This document shows positions 13,051-26,100 of a stretch of DNA of 64,000 bases, piece after piece. Every line of letters starts with the position of its first letter. Within the stretch, counting starts at the first letter, position 1. Under the pieces are notes generated by a model. The model was not told the origin of the DNA, did no database searches, and saw nothing but the letters and a program-made list of their open reading frames with translations. Origin of the DNA: Nageia nagi (Eukaryota > Pinophyta); NCBI GenBank assembly GCA_050084985.1, contig JBITNC010000001.1:165230001-165294000 (forward strand). The letters are read 5' to 3'. The position numbers and the translations under genes are program-made.

Positions 13051-14215
13051 TTTGCATTTTTTTATTAAAATTTATACTAAGTTTAGGGCATTGGTAGTAT
13101 GCTAATTTACTATGTAGTTGAGTTTCCAATGCACCCTTTTCATTTCTATCAATTTCTAGTTTTCCATATGATAGTGGATACTTGTCTATGATATATAACT
13201 AAAGAAATTGGATTATGAATACTTGATCTTAGGCATTTGGCAAGGTAAAATTCTATCTTCAAATATGTTTCTTCTAGGAAGCTACAGGCCCATGATATTT
13301 GCAAGATTTGATGACATATGAAGTCACTGCTTAATTCAATAGCTTGCTCCACTTATTTCATAATGTTGGTGATGTACTATCATCAAAGCACTAATAGTGT
13401 ATCAGTGCATGAGTTAATAAAAAAATTAAATACCCTCTTGTACTTTGCCTTAATGTAAACTCCCTAGCATGAGGATCGATATAGAAATTATGCTTCCATC
13501 ATTAAGTATAGGTATTTTAATTTCATTTGATGTTACTTAGTTTGTTAATTTTGCATCTAGAAAGGTTGATAGTTGTTAATAGGAATTGATGCATTCTAAG
13601 TGAATAACTTAGCATCTCCTGTATGGGCTACAATTTACATGGAGAAATATGCAAACTAAAGGGGTATTATCTTCCCTTCTAGACTTCACTCTACATTTTG
13701 CATTACATTTCTTGCAACTCTAAATAGCTTTGTTCTCCTCCATGTGTTGAAAGATGACATGGTGGATTTAGGCTTCATGCATGTGAAAATATGGCTTCCT
13801 TTACCCCCTTTTTAGCATCAAATTAGGGCAATTTCATATTTACATGCAAGTATGATGAATCAATAGGCTTTGACTCATAGAAGCCAAAATAATTTTATTT
13901 TAGCAAAATTCAAAGCATACTACGATGTCAGTAACGTACATTAACTAATTTTAGGGTGCTGATGATGTAATTCCTTTGTATGAAATTAAGAAAATTCAAG
14001 TTTTTAGACCATTATAGGTTTGAATATCATGTATTTTTTTAGGAGTCTCCTTCTATGCTTCCATTATTTATACATGAATAATTATTTGATAGCATAGTAT
14101 TAGGAGAATATTAATAAAATATTTAGCCATGGTTCTCCATGAGAAATTTTTTTGGCATATTCTATAGGATATTCTATCAATATAGCTTAAAATATTATAA
14201 TATATTATATTTATT
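13051..14215. other. Non-coding interior of gypsy element 1
   Basis: AT-rich sequence between the PMD-like fragment and the 192-bp array. The short frame at 13149-13352 (-) has no family resemblance. Nothing else is recognised. Confidence 0.4.
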
Positions 14216-15165
14216 TCATCCTTTATACACATGCCTCATATCTTTAGATCATATACATATAAATGTATGATCACTGATGGCCATTGACACAGCTAGTGAG
14301 AGTTCCCTCAATTAAAAGTAAACAAGTGATACAATTGTTAGCAATTTGTTAATATTGGATCATATCTAATGGATGATACATTTTTCTATGTATTCACATG
14401 GTTCTTGCTTTGAACCTATCCAAAGCATAATATCTTCTGATCATAGAAATATAAATGTATGATCACCAATGGCCATCAACATGGCTAGTGAGAGTTCCCT
14501 CACTTAAAAGTAAAATGGTGATGCAATCGTTAGAAATTTGTTAACATTGGATTATCTCCAATGGATTATACATTTTTTTGTATATCCATATGGTTTTTTC
14601 TTGAAACCTATCCAAACCATATTATCTTTGAACCATACACATATAAATGTATGATCATCGATGGTCATCGACATGGCTAGTGAAAGTTCCCTCACTTAAA
14701 AGTAAATCAATGATACACCTGTTAGCAATTTGTTAGTATTGGATCATCTCTAATGTATGATACATTTTATAATGTATCCATATGGTTCTTACTTTGAACC
14801 TATCCAAACCATACTATCTTTGTATCATAGAAATATAAATGTATGATCGTCGATGGCCATCAACATGGCTAGTGAGAGTTACCTCACTTAAAGTAAATTA
14901 GTGATACATCCATTAGCCATTTGTTGATATTGGATCATATCTAATGGATAATACATTTTATTTTTTATCCACATGGTTCTTTATTTTAACCTATCCAAAA
15001 CATAATGTATTTGAATCATAGACATACAAACGTATGATCACTAATGGCCATCGATACAGCTAGTGAGAGTTCCCTCGCTTAAAAGATAAATTGATGATCC
15101 AACTATAAGTAAAATTGCTAACATTAGATCATATCTAATGGATGATGTAGCTTACTATGCATCCA
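14216..15165. repeat. Tandem array, unit about 192 bp, nearly five copies
   Basis: The marker AAATGTATGATC recurs at 14261, 14453, 14645 and 14837, and as AAACGTATGATC at 15028, giving spacings of 192, 192, 192 and 191 bp. Every unit contains a GGCCAT...CTAGTGA(G/A)AGTT block, then CTCA/CTCG-TTAAAAG, then an ATTGGATCAT...CTAATG block, and 'ACATGGTTCTT...CCTATCC'. A small inverted repeat GTGAG/CTCAC spaced by 6 nt lies in most units. The array sits between the PMD-like fragment and the polypurine tract of gypsy element 1. Confidence 0.9.
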
Positions 15166-15694
15166 TACCTTTATTTTTTGGCTAACACTTAATTGTAGGT
15201 ATATAGATCCAAAAGAATAGAAGCAAATTATAGTTAAAACCAGGGTGCCAGCACCATGGTCACTATCATTCAGGCCATCGATGGCATATATTTAATTACC
15301 ATTTCCACCCATCCAAATCATAACCTCTCTATTTTGAGGCATGGATATAATTACATTAGCTTCTTGAGTATATAACATAATGGAACGGCCAAATTCATGA
15401 TTGAAATAGTATAAAGGAGGTACATCATATCTTCCATCTCTAGCCTTAGATATGGATTTCTACAGTCACCAAACATCATCCAAATAGTATTCCTAAAGAC
15501 AACTTCTTCAACAACTTTTTTCTTGGCTACTCTGCTTAAGGATATTTCCTAGGCACCCAAGTCAAAATGGGGGCAACATAAGGACCCTCATCATCATTCA
15601 ATTAGTATTAGCAAAAGGATTAGAAAATTTTCTTCTATATCTTGGCTACCCTTCTTCTTTGGACATGTAATTTCATTATTTTAATCACACATCC
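15166..15694 (+). other. 3' untranslated region of gypsy element 1
   Basis: The segment between the tandem array and the polypurine tract has no open frame of note. Its end (CTTCTTTGGACATGTAATTT, then ATCACACATCC) leads directly into the polypurine tract, as usual for gypsy 3' ends. Confidence 0.45.
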
Positions 15695-15707
15695 AAAGAG
15701 GGGAAAA
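15695..15707 (+). promoter_or_regulatory. Polypurine tract of gypsy element 1
   Basis: AAAGAGGGGAAAA directly precedes TGTAGA of the 3' LTR. This is the expected primer for plus-strand DNA synthesis and fixes the LTR boundary. Confidence 0.8.
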
Positions 15708-16388
15708 TGTAGACACCTAAAAATGAACCTTTATGTATTTAATAAATCATTTTAATCCCTTAATAATTTATTATTTAAGAAGGGGTTAAAAATGTATAAG
15801 AAAGGTGTAAGCCATGTATTTGACCCTTGTGGTGTGTACAAGGGGTGAGATCCTATAATAGAAGCATCCCTATATAAAGGCATTTAAGAATACAAATATG
15901 CATATAGGGATTATCATCAGAAGGGGATTAGATAAGGGGCAAATTATAAAATATCCAAGGCTTCTATCAACTGAATATTAGATAGAGAACTAAGGACTCA
16001 AACATCACTTACAAAGCAAACCTTTGTAAGGTTTTCTTATATGTAATAAGTGAATCTCTTATCTCAAGCATTATCATACTTTTGTTATATTGATAAATCA
16101 TTCATATGACTATTATTTTATTTTTTGTCAAATATTTAATTTTATCCTTAACATGTTACTAATGATGTACTATTACTAGGGCACCAGCACCATGCTTATG
16201 TATGTTATATTGCTCATTCTTTATGTATGACTTTCCTTAATCAATTGCATGTGCATATCAATGGAACAAACTTGCATAATTAATCATCTATTTTCATATT
16301 CCTACTTTATGTCAACCAAAAAATAGATCAAACAGTGCATGTATGAATTCCATAATTAATTAGAAAATTACATTATTTAGGATCTACA
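15708..16388 (+). repeat. 3' LTR of gypsy element 1
   Basis: The repeat is collinear with 7849-8530 at about 85% identity by eye. It begins TGTAGACACC and ends GATCTACA, giving terminal TGTAGA/TCTACA inverted repeats. Its TATA box lies at 15871. Confidence 0.85.
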
Positions 16389-16950
16389 CCATCTATTAGG
16401 GGAGATACCAAAATGTCATCCCTCCATTATCACCTGCATCACTCATAGTATGGTCTTTTTTACCACAACATTAATTGGTTTTATCTTGGGATCCATATCA
16501 ACCAATATGTTGCACTTCCAAATATTATTCATCCTCACCCATGAAAAACCCTCCAAACCCATGATGTAGGTATAATACATCACCCATAGAATTCAGTATA
16601 TAAAGAAATGATTGCTATGCTCTATCATCACCCAAAATAGGTACAAATGTTTTATCACTACCCCTTGTCATCACTTAAAAAATGGATATGCATTTTTATT
16701 TTGTCCATATATATTAAATAGTCCCAACATTTACTCCTTGATATTATCCTTACCCATATCTCTAAAGGAGTATCAAAATGGAGTATGTTATGATAATATT
16801 TATTTACTCAAATCAATTTTCCAATGAAACAAACAATCATAGAGTCTAAACAATTCAATCTCACCATTCCCAAAATCCTAAACATACATACTAGACTAAA
16901 ATACTTATAATAGGGTTTTTACAAGCATCACGACTACTTAAAAGTGGTTT
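16389..16950. other. AT-rich spacer
   Basis: The right flank of gypsy element 1, starting with CCATC (target-site copy). No gene recognised; the frame at 16612-16827 lacks motifs. Confidence 0.4.
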
Positions 16951-16951
16951 T

Positions 16952-17527
16952 CTATATCATGTTATGATTTTGAATGCCCCTAAATACATATATGCAAAAT
17001 GTGAAGAATAGAGAAGTTGGCACATGGTTTATTGATAAGATGTCAAATACCATATGATTTTTCCTAGATTGCAATAGTCTTAAGATAACTTTAAATGATC
17101 GTGTTGGATGAATTTATGAAATTCTTGATAAGAACACATCATTTTGGGCTATAATAATTGAAGAAAATATACAATATATGCATTGTGAAGGCCTAGGGAT
17201 TTATTTAACAAGATACATAATGTAGTATGTGCAAAATGTTCTATATCATATTATGATTTTGAGTTCCCCTAAAGACATATATGCAAAATATGAAGCATAA
17301 AGAAGGCACACAATTTATTGATAAGATGTAAGATACAATATAACTTTTCCTAGACTACAATAGTCATAAGATAACTCAAAATGATCATGTTGGATGAATT
17401 TCTGAAGTTGTTGATAACAACACATCATTTTGGGCTCTAATAGTCATATAAAATATATGATATATGCATTGTGAAGGCCTAGGGATTTATTTGACAAGTT
17501 ACATAATGCAGTATATGCAAAATGATC
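16952..17527. repeat. Tandem duplication, unit about 289 bp, two copies
   Basis: Two copies start with CTATATCAT(G/A)TTATGATTTT at about 16952 and 17241. They share CATATATGCAAAAT, the ACACATCATTTTGGGCT block, and a closing GCATTGTGAAGGCCTAGGGA. Identity is about 85% by eye. A weak, shorter third trace may start after 17527. Confidence 0.8.
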
Positions 17528-18034
17528 TTAAGAGGAGGATATATAGGTTTTTAGGGGATTACAATGAAATGACATTATGTTGAATGCTCTAAAGAACATG
17601 TGTGTAATAACATGAAAATAAAATTGGGGAAGGAACATATATTGTTTGAAAAACATCATGATACATATATGATTCATAGATATCTCTTGTAAAAAGGAGA
17701 CTTGGTATTCAAAATGTTGGGTATCTCCAAGTGCAAAATACTTGTGAGAATCTTTTTCTTCCTTATCCTAGATTTCTATCCTCTTTGAATTTACATCCCA
17801 TATCCTCCACTGATTGTTAGCATAAATAAATAAATGCAAAAAATTTCCATCATGGGGGTTCCTTCTATTGTTACAAACTCCACCCTCCATCATCCATTAA
17901 TGAAGAGTGTGGTCTCACCTTGTTTGATTATTACTCTTTGGACACCATATTAATAATTTGAAAATGTTTAATAAATATTTATATAAATTCATATTATTAA
18001 TTGATTAATTATTTATCCCTTTATATATTTATTT
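17528..18034. other. AT-rich non-coding spacer
   Basis: No reading frame, repeat or RNA signal is recognised between the 289-bp duplication and the SINE-like segment. Confidence 0.4.
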
Positions 18035-18115
18035 AATGTTATACCACATCGGTTGGGTGCATCTCTTGTTGTTGGGAGGTCCTAGGTTTGAATCACCCTA
18101 TTTTTTTATAGTACA
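18035..18115 (+). repeat. Possible tRNA-derived SINE head
   Basis: GGTTTGAATCA at 18085-18095 resembles a polymerase III B box (GGTTCGANTCC). About 38 bp upstream, 'CATCGGTTGGGTGC' (18047-18060) is an A-box-like stretch. The context 'GTTGTTGGGAGGTCCTAGG' is of the kind found in tRNA-derived plant SINEs. No clear 3' tail or target-site duplication was found, so this may be only a fragment. Confidence 0.35.
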
Positions 18116-19090
18116 TGTCACATGTGTGTGACTGATTTGAATGTAAAATAGTTAGGATTTCATTCAAAAATTCACCCTTCAACTTAAATTAAAAAAATAT
18201 AGTATCATAAAACTAAATAATATGATAATTTAATACTAAACATAGTAAAATCAATAAACATAATATTATTAAATTTTACCATGTAAAAAAGTGGTAATTT
18301 TACCTTAAGAATTAATCTCACATTAATTCTTTTTCTTGTAGGTGCACCATAATGATGTTAGAAAAACCTACACACATCATAGAGGTCAATACCAATAAGA
18401 AAACATGCAATGCATTAAGAAACTATATGATTTAAATTTCCCCTACGGGTTGTTGATGATGCTATCAACTATATATATTCAAACCTTCATTCCTAATGAC
18501 CAAATCTCCTTGGTCTAGTTGGTCCTACAAAGTTAAAATTGTAAGCCAACATTAAATCTTATAAAATATCATAGCATCATGTCATAAATACCACAAAGTT
18601 GCATCATTATTATATTATCATAATGCCAAATCACATCAACAATATACTAACACTACACTCATAGACTACCATACAAATCAAAAATTGAGGAGGGTGTTTC
18701 AAAAACTACATCTTACCTCTTGTCACTCAAGAACTAATGGACTATGGTACACTAGAATATTGTATGTGGTATGGTTATCTCAAATAAAATCATCATATTT
18801 TATCTTCTTATATCAAGATTATTTTATCACTAATCATATATTGTATCTATCATTATTGAACTCATGAACTTTAAAACTACAAGATAAAATCATAAGATTA
18901 TACCTTCTTATGCCATGGTATGTAATAGTACTAAACATAAAGTCTCCCTAATTTACAAGTTAGCCATATAATGAAACTTGTTAATAGGTATTGCTTATAT
19001 ATCCTTAAAGAATTGAAATTTTTCTTGACACACTTCCATTATTGAAGATGCTAGAACCAAGTACTTAGTTTTTCCAAGTACCATAGAGAA
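18116..19090. other. AT-rich non-coding spacer
   Basis: No gene or repeat is supported. A TGGTCTAGTTGG A-box-like string at about 18510 has no matching B box. The frame at 18685-18867 is short and motif-free. Confidence 0.4.
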
Positions 19091-19094
19091 AATA

Positions 19095-19335
19095 TACTCA
19101 ATTGCATCACCTAATTGCATGCTATAAATAAAAAGAAATATGGATTTAGTTTCATCACCCAATTGCATGCTATAACTTTATTCCACAAGGAGTAAGAGCT
19201 TAGTCGCATAGCTCAATTTCATGCTATTAACCAAGGATCACAAAACAATAATTTAGCCATATCACCCAAATACATGCTATAACTAAGTAACAAACTAGAA
19301 ATGAATATAAACTACCCAATTGCATACCATAAATG
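19095..19335. repeat. Degenerate short tandem repeat, unit about 50 bp, five copies
   Basis: The phrase 'CACC(C/T)AATTGCATGCTAT', with variants, recurs at about 19117, 19165, 19218, 19272 and 19321. Spacings are roughly 48-54 bp. The copies differ strongly between the anchor phrases, so the array is old. Confidence 0.6.
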
Positions 19336-21960
19336 AATATCTAGGAATCATTATAACATCAAGAATCATCATTTCCTTGAATTTGTTTAAGTCCCCAAAT
19401 GTAAAGGGTTGTTTAAAAGGTTGACCCACTTCAGAGAACATATCTCAAAATATTAAGAATCATCACATCATCAAATCTTCCTTCTATTTTGTATTTAAAT
19501 TTCATTGAAATTTTTTTCTTGAATTCTTTTATGTCCTACTCCTAAAGAGAAAAGGACTATCTGAAAGGTTACCCTAGTTCAAAAGACTTATTTGAAATTG
19601 TAATTTTCTAAGTTATGCCATACAATGACATACAACATATTCCATAAAATACTATTTAAGAATCTACTTTTTCTGATCTACTATTTTTCATCATCTGAAA
19701 TGTGAACTTAAAATCTCAAATTTCTATCTAACTTTATACATTGACATCCATAAAAACTATCTAAAACTTTTTCCCCTCACATTAGGCAATTTTGCTTTCT
19801 TTGAAATTGACATTTCTTATTGAAATTAGATCTATTTAGCTAGATTTTGAGTTGAATTCACATCATATTATATTCAATTGAGTTTCCATATGTGAATGAA
19901 CTATCTAAAATTGAATTTGAACTATGCTATACTCAACAAAACTACAATATCTAACTAAACTATTTGAAACTAAATATAAACCAACTATACTCAATTAAAT
20001 TGTCATATCTAACTAAACTATATAAAACTAAATATGATCCAACTTAAATTACTACTCATATTGATCCCAAAATTAAAAAATTGAATATGTCACTTGCCCC
20101 CAATCTGATTTTTTTCATATTACTAAGGGACTATCAAATTTCATCCTCTTATATGCCCCTATGTTTACTTATTTGAAGCACATAACAATCTCATTTGTAA
20201 GGTTAGGCATATAAATCATGAAACAAAATTATGATCAATCATAACTTAACAATAACAACAAGTCTTGGCCTTATTTCAAAGAAATGTTTCATGTATATAA
20301 AGCATCATTCATCTTAATATAAAATATCTTACTTTCATTCTAAATCATTCATATACCTCAAAGAATGATCATTACAATAACATACATAAAATTGTAACAC
20401 CATTTGCATACTAAAACTTTCAACAAAAATTTTAACCAATTTAATGATTTCTTACAAAATATTTTTATTTCTCTTAGAAACTTGATAAACATAGCTAAAA
20501 CATACATATACTTGAATCTTAACTTGAATATTTCGGCCCAAAATTTTAACTTTTTCTGCTTTTACAACTTCTTAGTAACTTTTTGACAACTTTGTTTTTC
20601 TAAAATAAATCCAAAATATCAAAAACCATAATAAATAACTATCAAAACATATGCACAAACCTAAAATATGAGTTTTTTCAAAATTTTAGCCTTTGATTTT
20701 TTGTAAGCAACATTTTCACCCTTTTGGTTCCTAAGTGGCCAATTCTTCTAAAACCTATTGTTCTTACTAAACTGCCAACTTGCAACAAGCATAAGTTTTT
20801 TATATAAATCCAATTAACTTAATTTTTTTATATTATAAATCTAATGTTATATACTTTACTAAAAAATTACTAACTTTATGAAATTATGAGAAAAATAACA
20901 AATATAGGGGTTGAAATAGATCCACTTTGCACTTTTCAAACCTGAAACTTCAAATAATAGTAAATTTTATTTCAAAAGGAAGTTTGAGATGATTTTTTTT
21001 TTTAAATTTCATATTTTTATGATATATATCTATTATACTTATTATATTTTCAAAATTCTTGAACTATATGGTACACTAATGTACAACACTATGCCCCCAA
21101 CCATTTCTAATTTTCTTCTACAAGTCTATCTTACCTTCCTAACTTTGTTTTTGAGCTTAATTTCTGAGAGAAATATAATATTATTATATTTTTCATTTTT
21201 TCTCTTCTTTTACAAATTCTCAATAACTATTTCACTTTTTTCACCATATCATCGAATCCTCTTTTAATCTAAAATTTGCTACAACTTACTGCATTTTTTA
21301 TTTTCTAATTTCTAAGCTTACTACAACCCTTTTTTAACATGTTTAGAATCATGCACATTAGAAAATAAAATGTACATAAGAAAAAAAAAATAGAAGTGAA
21401 AATATGCAATACAAATGATCATAAAACTTCATGAGTACAAATGCATTATGCATGCAATATCAACACCAACATGAACAACATTAATGAACATAACACAAGA
21501 CTATACCATTGTATTGAATTCTTTTGAGTCATTAATAAAAAATTAATTTTGTTGATATTGACTTTTTTTAAGTTATCAAGATCAAAGGAATTTACACAAA
21601 CACAATATGATATGCAATTACTACAACTAGGATGAAAGTGCACCTAAAAATGAAAATGCAACTAAAAATGCAAGATGACATCCTAGTATACATAATATAG
21701 AAAAGAAATAGATGAATAAATTTGGGATGATACAACCATCCCCATAAACCCAAACAATTCCCTTAACCTTTCCATTTCATTGAATCTTCTTTGGAATCCA
21801 TTTCTTACCTTGAGAATAACTATTCTTCTTAGTATTTTGTTCTTTTTCCTTCTTAAAAAGTAATTTTTTATATTGTATCATTAACTTCTATAAATCCTTT
21901 TATGTTCTTTTGAATAGATTCTAATTACTCATTTTCTTGATATTTATTTTCTTTAAAGCA
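19336..21960. other. AT-rich non-coding region
   Basis: Long stretch with no recognisable coding or RNA signal. Short related phrases such as 'CTAACTAAACTAT' near 19940-20030 suggest another decayed short repeat. Frames at 20404-20586, 20989-21267 and 21446-21643 (-) are low-complexity. Confidence 0.45.
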
Positions 21961-21964
21961 TTCA

Positions 21965-23105
21965 AATTATAAGGATATATTATATAAAAATATAGTTTGA
22001 GCAAATCAATCTACTCTACTTGCTAAAGAATAATCAATTAATAATATCATATAAACAAGAGAAGAGAAAGATGTAATGTGGTTCACCCAATATGGGCTAC
22101 ATCCATTGATAAATTTTCAATATTTGGTATTATAATTCTAATTCATGAAGGCAAAGAAACTACAACCAACATTGGTGTACCTTCCTCTTTGATTTTACAA
22201 AGAATTTTCTCTTACAATAGTCTCTCTCACAATTCACACTCCTCTCACAACATTTCCTCACCATGAATTCTATAAAATTTTCAATTAGAATTATGCATTT
22301 ATCCTTTTTATTTTCCTATTACCTACTTGTGTAATTATACAATATTAGAAAATACCACAACATGCAACCTCTAATTCTCAAGTCAAGAATAGTCAAAGAC
22401 CAAATTTGAACACTTAAAGTAAAATGCTTGCATCTATGGTTTACGATCATCAACTAATAATGTTGAGGATGAAGCTTGATTATTTGGCTAAGTTTGAAAA
22501 AAATATCTATTTTGCAATATATATGCATAAGGATAACCACTAGAGCTAATTGGTCAATAGGAGGTCGATCACACCAATCAAATGATCGATCTTGACTAGT
22601 CGATCTAATGGTAGCTAACTTGAAAACCAATTAGTTTGTTATAGGCCAATTGCAAACCAAATATGAAAGAAAGCTATTTTAAGCTATGAAGCTTGATATT
22701 TGGCTATTCTAGTATTGAGAACTAGAGGTTGCATGATGTGGCATTTTCTATTGCTGTAAAATTACTACAATAGAGAGTAGAAAAATTAAAAAGGATAAAT
22801 TTATAAGTGTATGTAAAATTCATTGTAGAATTCATGTCTCAGGGAGTGAATTTAAAATAGACTATTGTAAGTGATAATTCTTTGTAAAATTAAGAGGAAT
22901 GTACAACAATGTTGGCTATAGGATTTCTCCCTTAATGCTTGGATTAATTAATTCAAGGGACTAAATATTATCCATAGATGTAGACCACATGGGGTGAACC
23001 ATACTAAACCTTTGTATTCTCTTATTTATGTGAGTATTTTACTTAACTTTATTTTCCAATTAGAGTATATTAGTTTGATAAAAATATATTTTTTATATAG
23101 TAGAT
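21965..23105. repeat. Large inverted repeat (foldback), arms about 400 bp
   Basis: The left arm (about 21965-22385) is the reverse complement of the right arm (about 22713-23105) at roughly 70-75% identity. Matching anchors include ATGTGGTTCACCCAATATGG (left) against the reverse complement of CCACATGGGGTGAACCATAC (right). Others are the AACAACATTGGTGTAC block, 'TTACAAAGAATT', 'ACAATAGTCT' and 'CATGCAACCTCTA'. The spacer of about 330 bp has extra weak complementarity at its edges and several TCGATC motifs. Because the right arm ends just before the copia relic at 23190, the arms may be two LTRs of that family in opposite orientation. Confidence 0.7.
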
Positions 23106-23189
23106 CCTAAACTTTGTTTTTTTGGTTACTCGATAGAAAAGAGCATTTCTAGATCAAGTGGGAGTAATTGTAGAAGAAGGGACATTTAG

Positions 23190-26100
23190 GGTGGAAACAT
23201 TTAATGGATAAAATTTACAACTTTAGAAGATGAAAATGGAGGATTATCTATATTAGAATAATATTTATGTACTATTGAGTGGAAATAATAAGAAACCGTA
23301 AGCTATGTTAGATGAAGAGTGGGAACTTATTGATAGAAAGGCATTGGGAATGGTAAGGTTGTGTTTAGGAGCCACAATTTCCTTCAATATATCCAAAGAA
23401 AATACTACCAAAGCTATCATAGAGATATTTTCTAAGTTGTATGAAAAACCCTTAGCTTCAAATAAGGTATTCCTTATGGAACATTTGTTTAATATGCAAA
23501 TTATTAAAGGTGGGTCTATTATCAATCACTTGAATTAATTTAATACAATTACTAACCAATTTCATTCAATGGTTTTAGAGTTTGATGATGAAATTAGGGC
23601 CTTGTTGATCTTGTTCTCATTACCTAAAATATGGAATAACTTGGTTATGTCCATGAACAATTTTTCTTAAGATTATAACAATTTAAAGTTTGATGATGTG
23701 GTGGGCATAATCCTTAGCAAGGACATGAAAAGTATGACTTTAATTGTTGAGAATAGGGGAAGATGGAGGGAAAGAGGCAAGTTTCCAAACCATGGAAAAT
23801 TAAAGGACATGTCCAAATCCAAGGGAAAATGTAATTTGGAGTGTTGGTATTATGGGAAGAAAGGGCACTTAAAGAAAAATTGTTGGTCTAAAAAAAGAGA
23901 TGGAAATGAGAAATAAGGTAATAATTAAGAAGATAATATTTCTAGTGAGGTTTTACAAGATGCATTAATTCTATCTCTAGATAAGAATATTGATGATTCA
24001 CTTATTGATTTTTTTGCCTCTTTTCATGCCACTTCTCATAAAGATTACTTTATAGATTATGTTCAAGGTGATTTTGGATAGGTTTTGTTGGGAAATGATA
24101 TACCATTTAGGATTGTAGGAATGTGAAATATCATGATTAAAATTCCTAATCAAAAGTAATGGGTGCTTAAAAAATCAAGGCACATACCTGTTTCGAATAG
24201 AAATCTCAATTCAAAAAGTAAACTTGATGGTGAGGGTTACATACTTTCTTTCAAAAATCATGCATGGAAGGTTACTAGGGGTGACATGGTTCTAACAAGA
24301 GGTAAGATGATTGGTACATTATATTTTCTTTATGGCACATATAACTACTCCATAGATATCTTAGTTTCTATAGGCGAGGATGGATTTTTTTGGCATCATA
24401 GGCTTGGGCATATGAGTGAGAAAGGTATGCAAATTCTACACTCAAGGAAATTATTTCTAAATTTGAGAAAAAAATATTTATGGTTTTATGAATATTGTGT
24501 CTATGGGAAGAAAAGAGAGTGAAATTTTTCAAAATTTGGAAGGATAAGAAGAAGGAAAAATTAGAGCTTATTCATATAGATGTGTGGGAACTAGCTTAGG
24601 TAACTTCTCTTGGTGCTTCTTCCTATTATGTAACTTTGATATATGATGCAACTAGGAAGATCTACATTTATTACATAAAAAGTAAATCTAATGTATTTGA
24701 AACCTTTAAGAAGTGTAAATCCTTGGTTGAGAATGAGATAAGTAATAAGTTAAAGTGTCTTAAATCGGATAATGGATGAGAGTACTTTAGTAAGTAATTT
24801 AACAATTATTATTCACTCAATAGAATCTAAAGGATAAAAGTGGTTCTAATAACAACTCAAGAGAATGGGGTTTTAGAGAGGATGAATAGGACCATTATGG
24901 AGAATGTAATATATATGAGGTTGCATACAAGTTTGCCTTTACATTTTTGGGCTAATACTACTAATACTACTATTTATTTGATTAACAGGGAATCATCTAG
25001 TGCTTTGGATGGTGGTATTCAGGAAGATGACTAGATAAGTAAAAATATCAATTATTACTTTATTAATATATTTGGTTATGAAGGTTTTATTCATATTTAT
25101 AAGGAAAATAGAAAAAAGCTTGATGTTAAATCTAATAAGTGTTATTTCACTAAATATGGAGTGGATGATTTAGGTTATAACTTATGGGATAGTTATAAAC
25201 ATAAAATCATCAAGAGGTGGGATATGGTGTTCAATGAAAAAGGTTTGTATAAGGAAAAGTTGTAGGTAAAGAAGGAAGATCCCAAGTATGTTGTACTTAA
25301 TAATATAAATGAGAAGAATATACCAAGAGTGCAAGATAATTTTCAACATCAAGAACCACAAACTCAGTACCAAGTGATGTTAGAAGATATTCAAAGGTAA
25401 GTAGACCACCATACTATTATTCCTCTATACTTTATTATGTATTGTATATAGATTCTATTGAGAAAAAATATTTTGAAGAAGCAATGCAAATGGAAACCAT
25501 GAATAAGTAGGAGCTTGGCATGGATGATGATATGGAATCCTTAATGCAAAACCAAATTTAGGATTTGGTTAAGTTACCTATAGGTAAGAAAGCTTTACAC
25601 AACAAGTGGGTATATAGGGTGATGGAGGAGGTAGGAGTTCAAAAATGATACAAGGAAATACTTATGATGAATGGATTTGCATAAAGGAAGGTATATGTTT
25701 TGAATAGATTATTTCTTCACTTGTTAAGATGATTTCATTAAGATAATATTAAGTATAATGGCTATAGAGGACTTATATCTTGAGCAATTAGATATTAAGA
25801 CAACTTTTATTTATCATGACTTGAATGATGAGGAAATTTACATGCATAATCCAAAAGAGTATGAAGTCAAGGAGAAGGAGAATATTGTTTATAGGTTGAA
25901 GAAGAGCATGTATGGCCTTAAGCAAGCTCCAAGGTAATGGTACTTGAAATTTGATAAGTTTATGGATGAAATAAAGTTTAAGAAATGTTAATCTAGCCAT
26001 TGTGTATATTTTAAGAATATAAATAATGGGAATCATATTATATTATAATTATATGTAGATGACATGAGTGTCACAATATCTAACATGCAAGACATTGATG

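Larger units (their letters stand above)
7849..16388 (+). mobile_element. Complete but degenerate Ty3/gypsy insertion with both LTRs
   Basis: Two direct repeats of 682 and 681 bp bound the element. Each starts TGTAGA; the right one ends TCTACA and the left one TCTAAA. The flanking 5 bp are CCATT and CCATC, a probable target-site duplication with one change. Next to the left LTR lies a primer-binding-like TTTTGGTGAACC, and before the right LTR a polypurine tract. A gag relic follows the left LTR. Where protease, reverse transcriptase and integrase are expected there is instead an antisense PMD-like fragment and a tandem array, so the element is non-autonomous or was remodelled after insertion. 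LTR identity is about 85% by eye, indicating an old insertion. A second member of the family starts at 62721. Confidence 0.85.

Noticed and set aside
18505-18545. tRNA or SINE start at TGGTCTAGTTGG
   Set aside because: Only the A-box-like string is present; no B box or cloverleaf can be drawn downstream.
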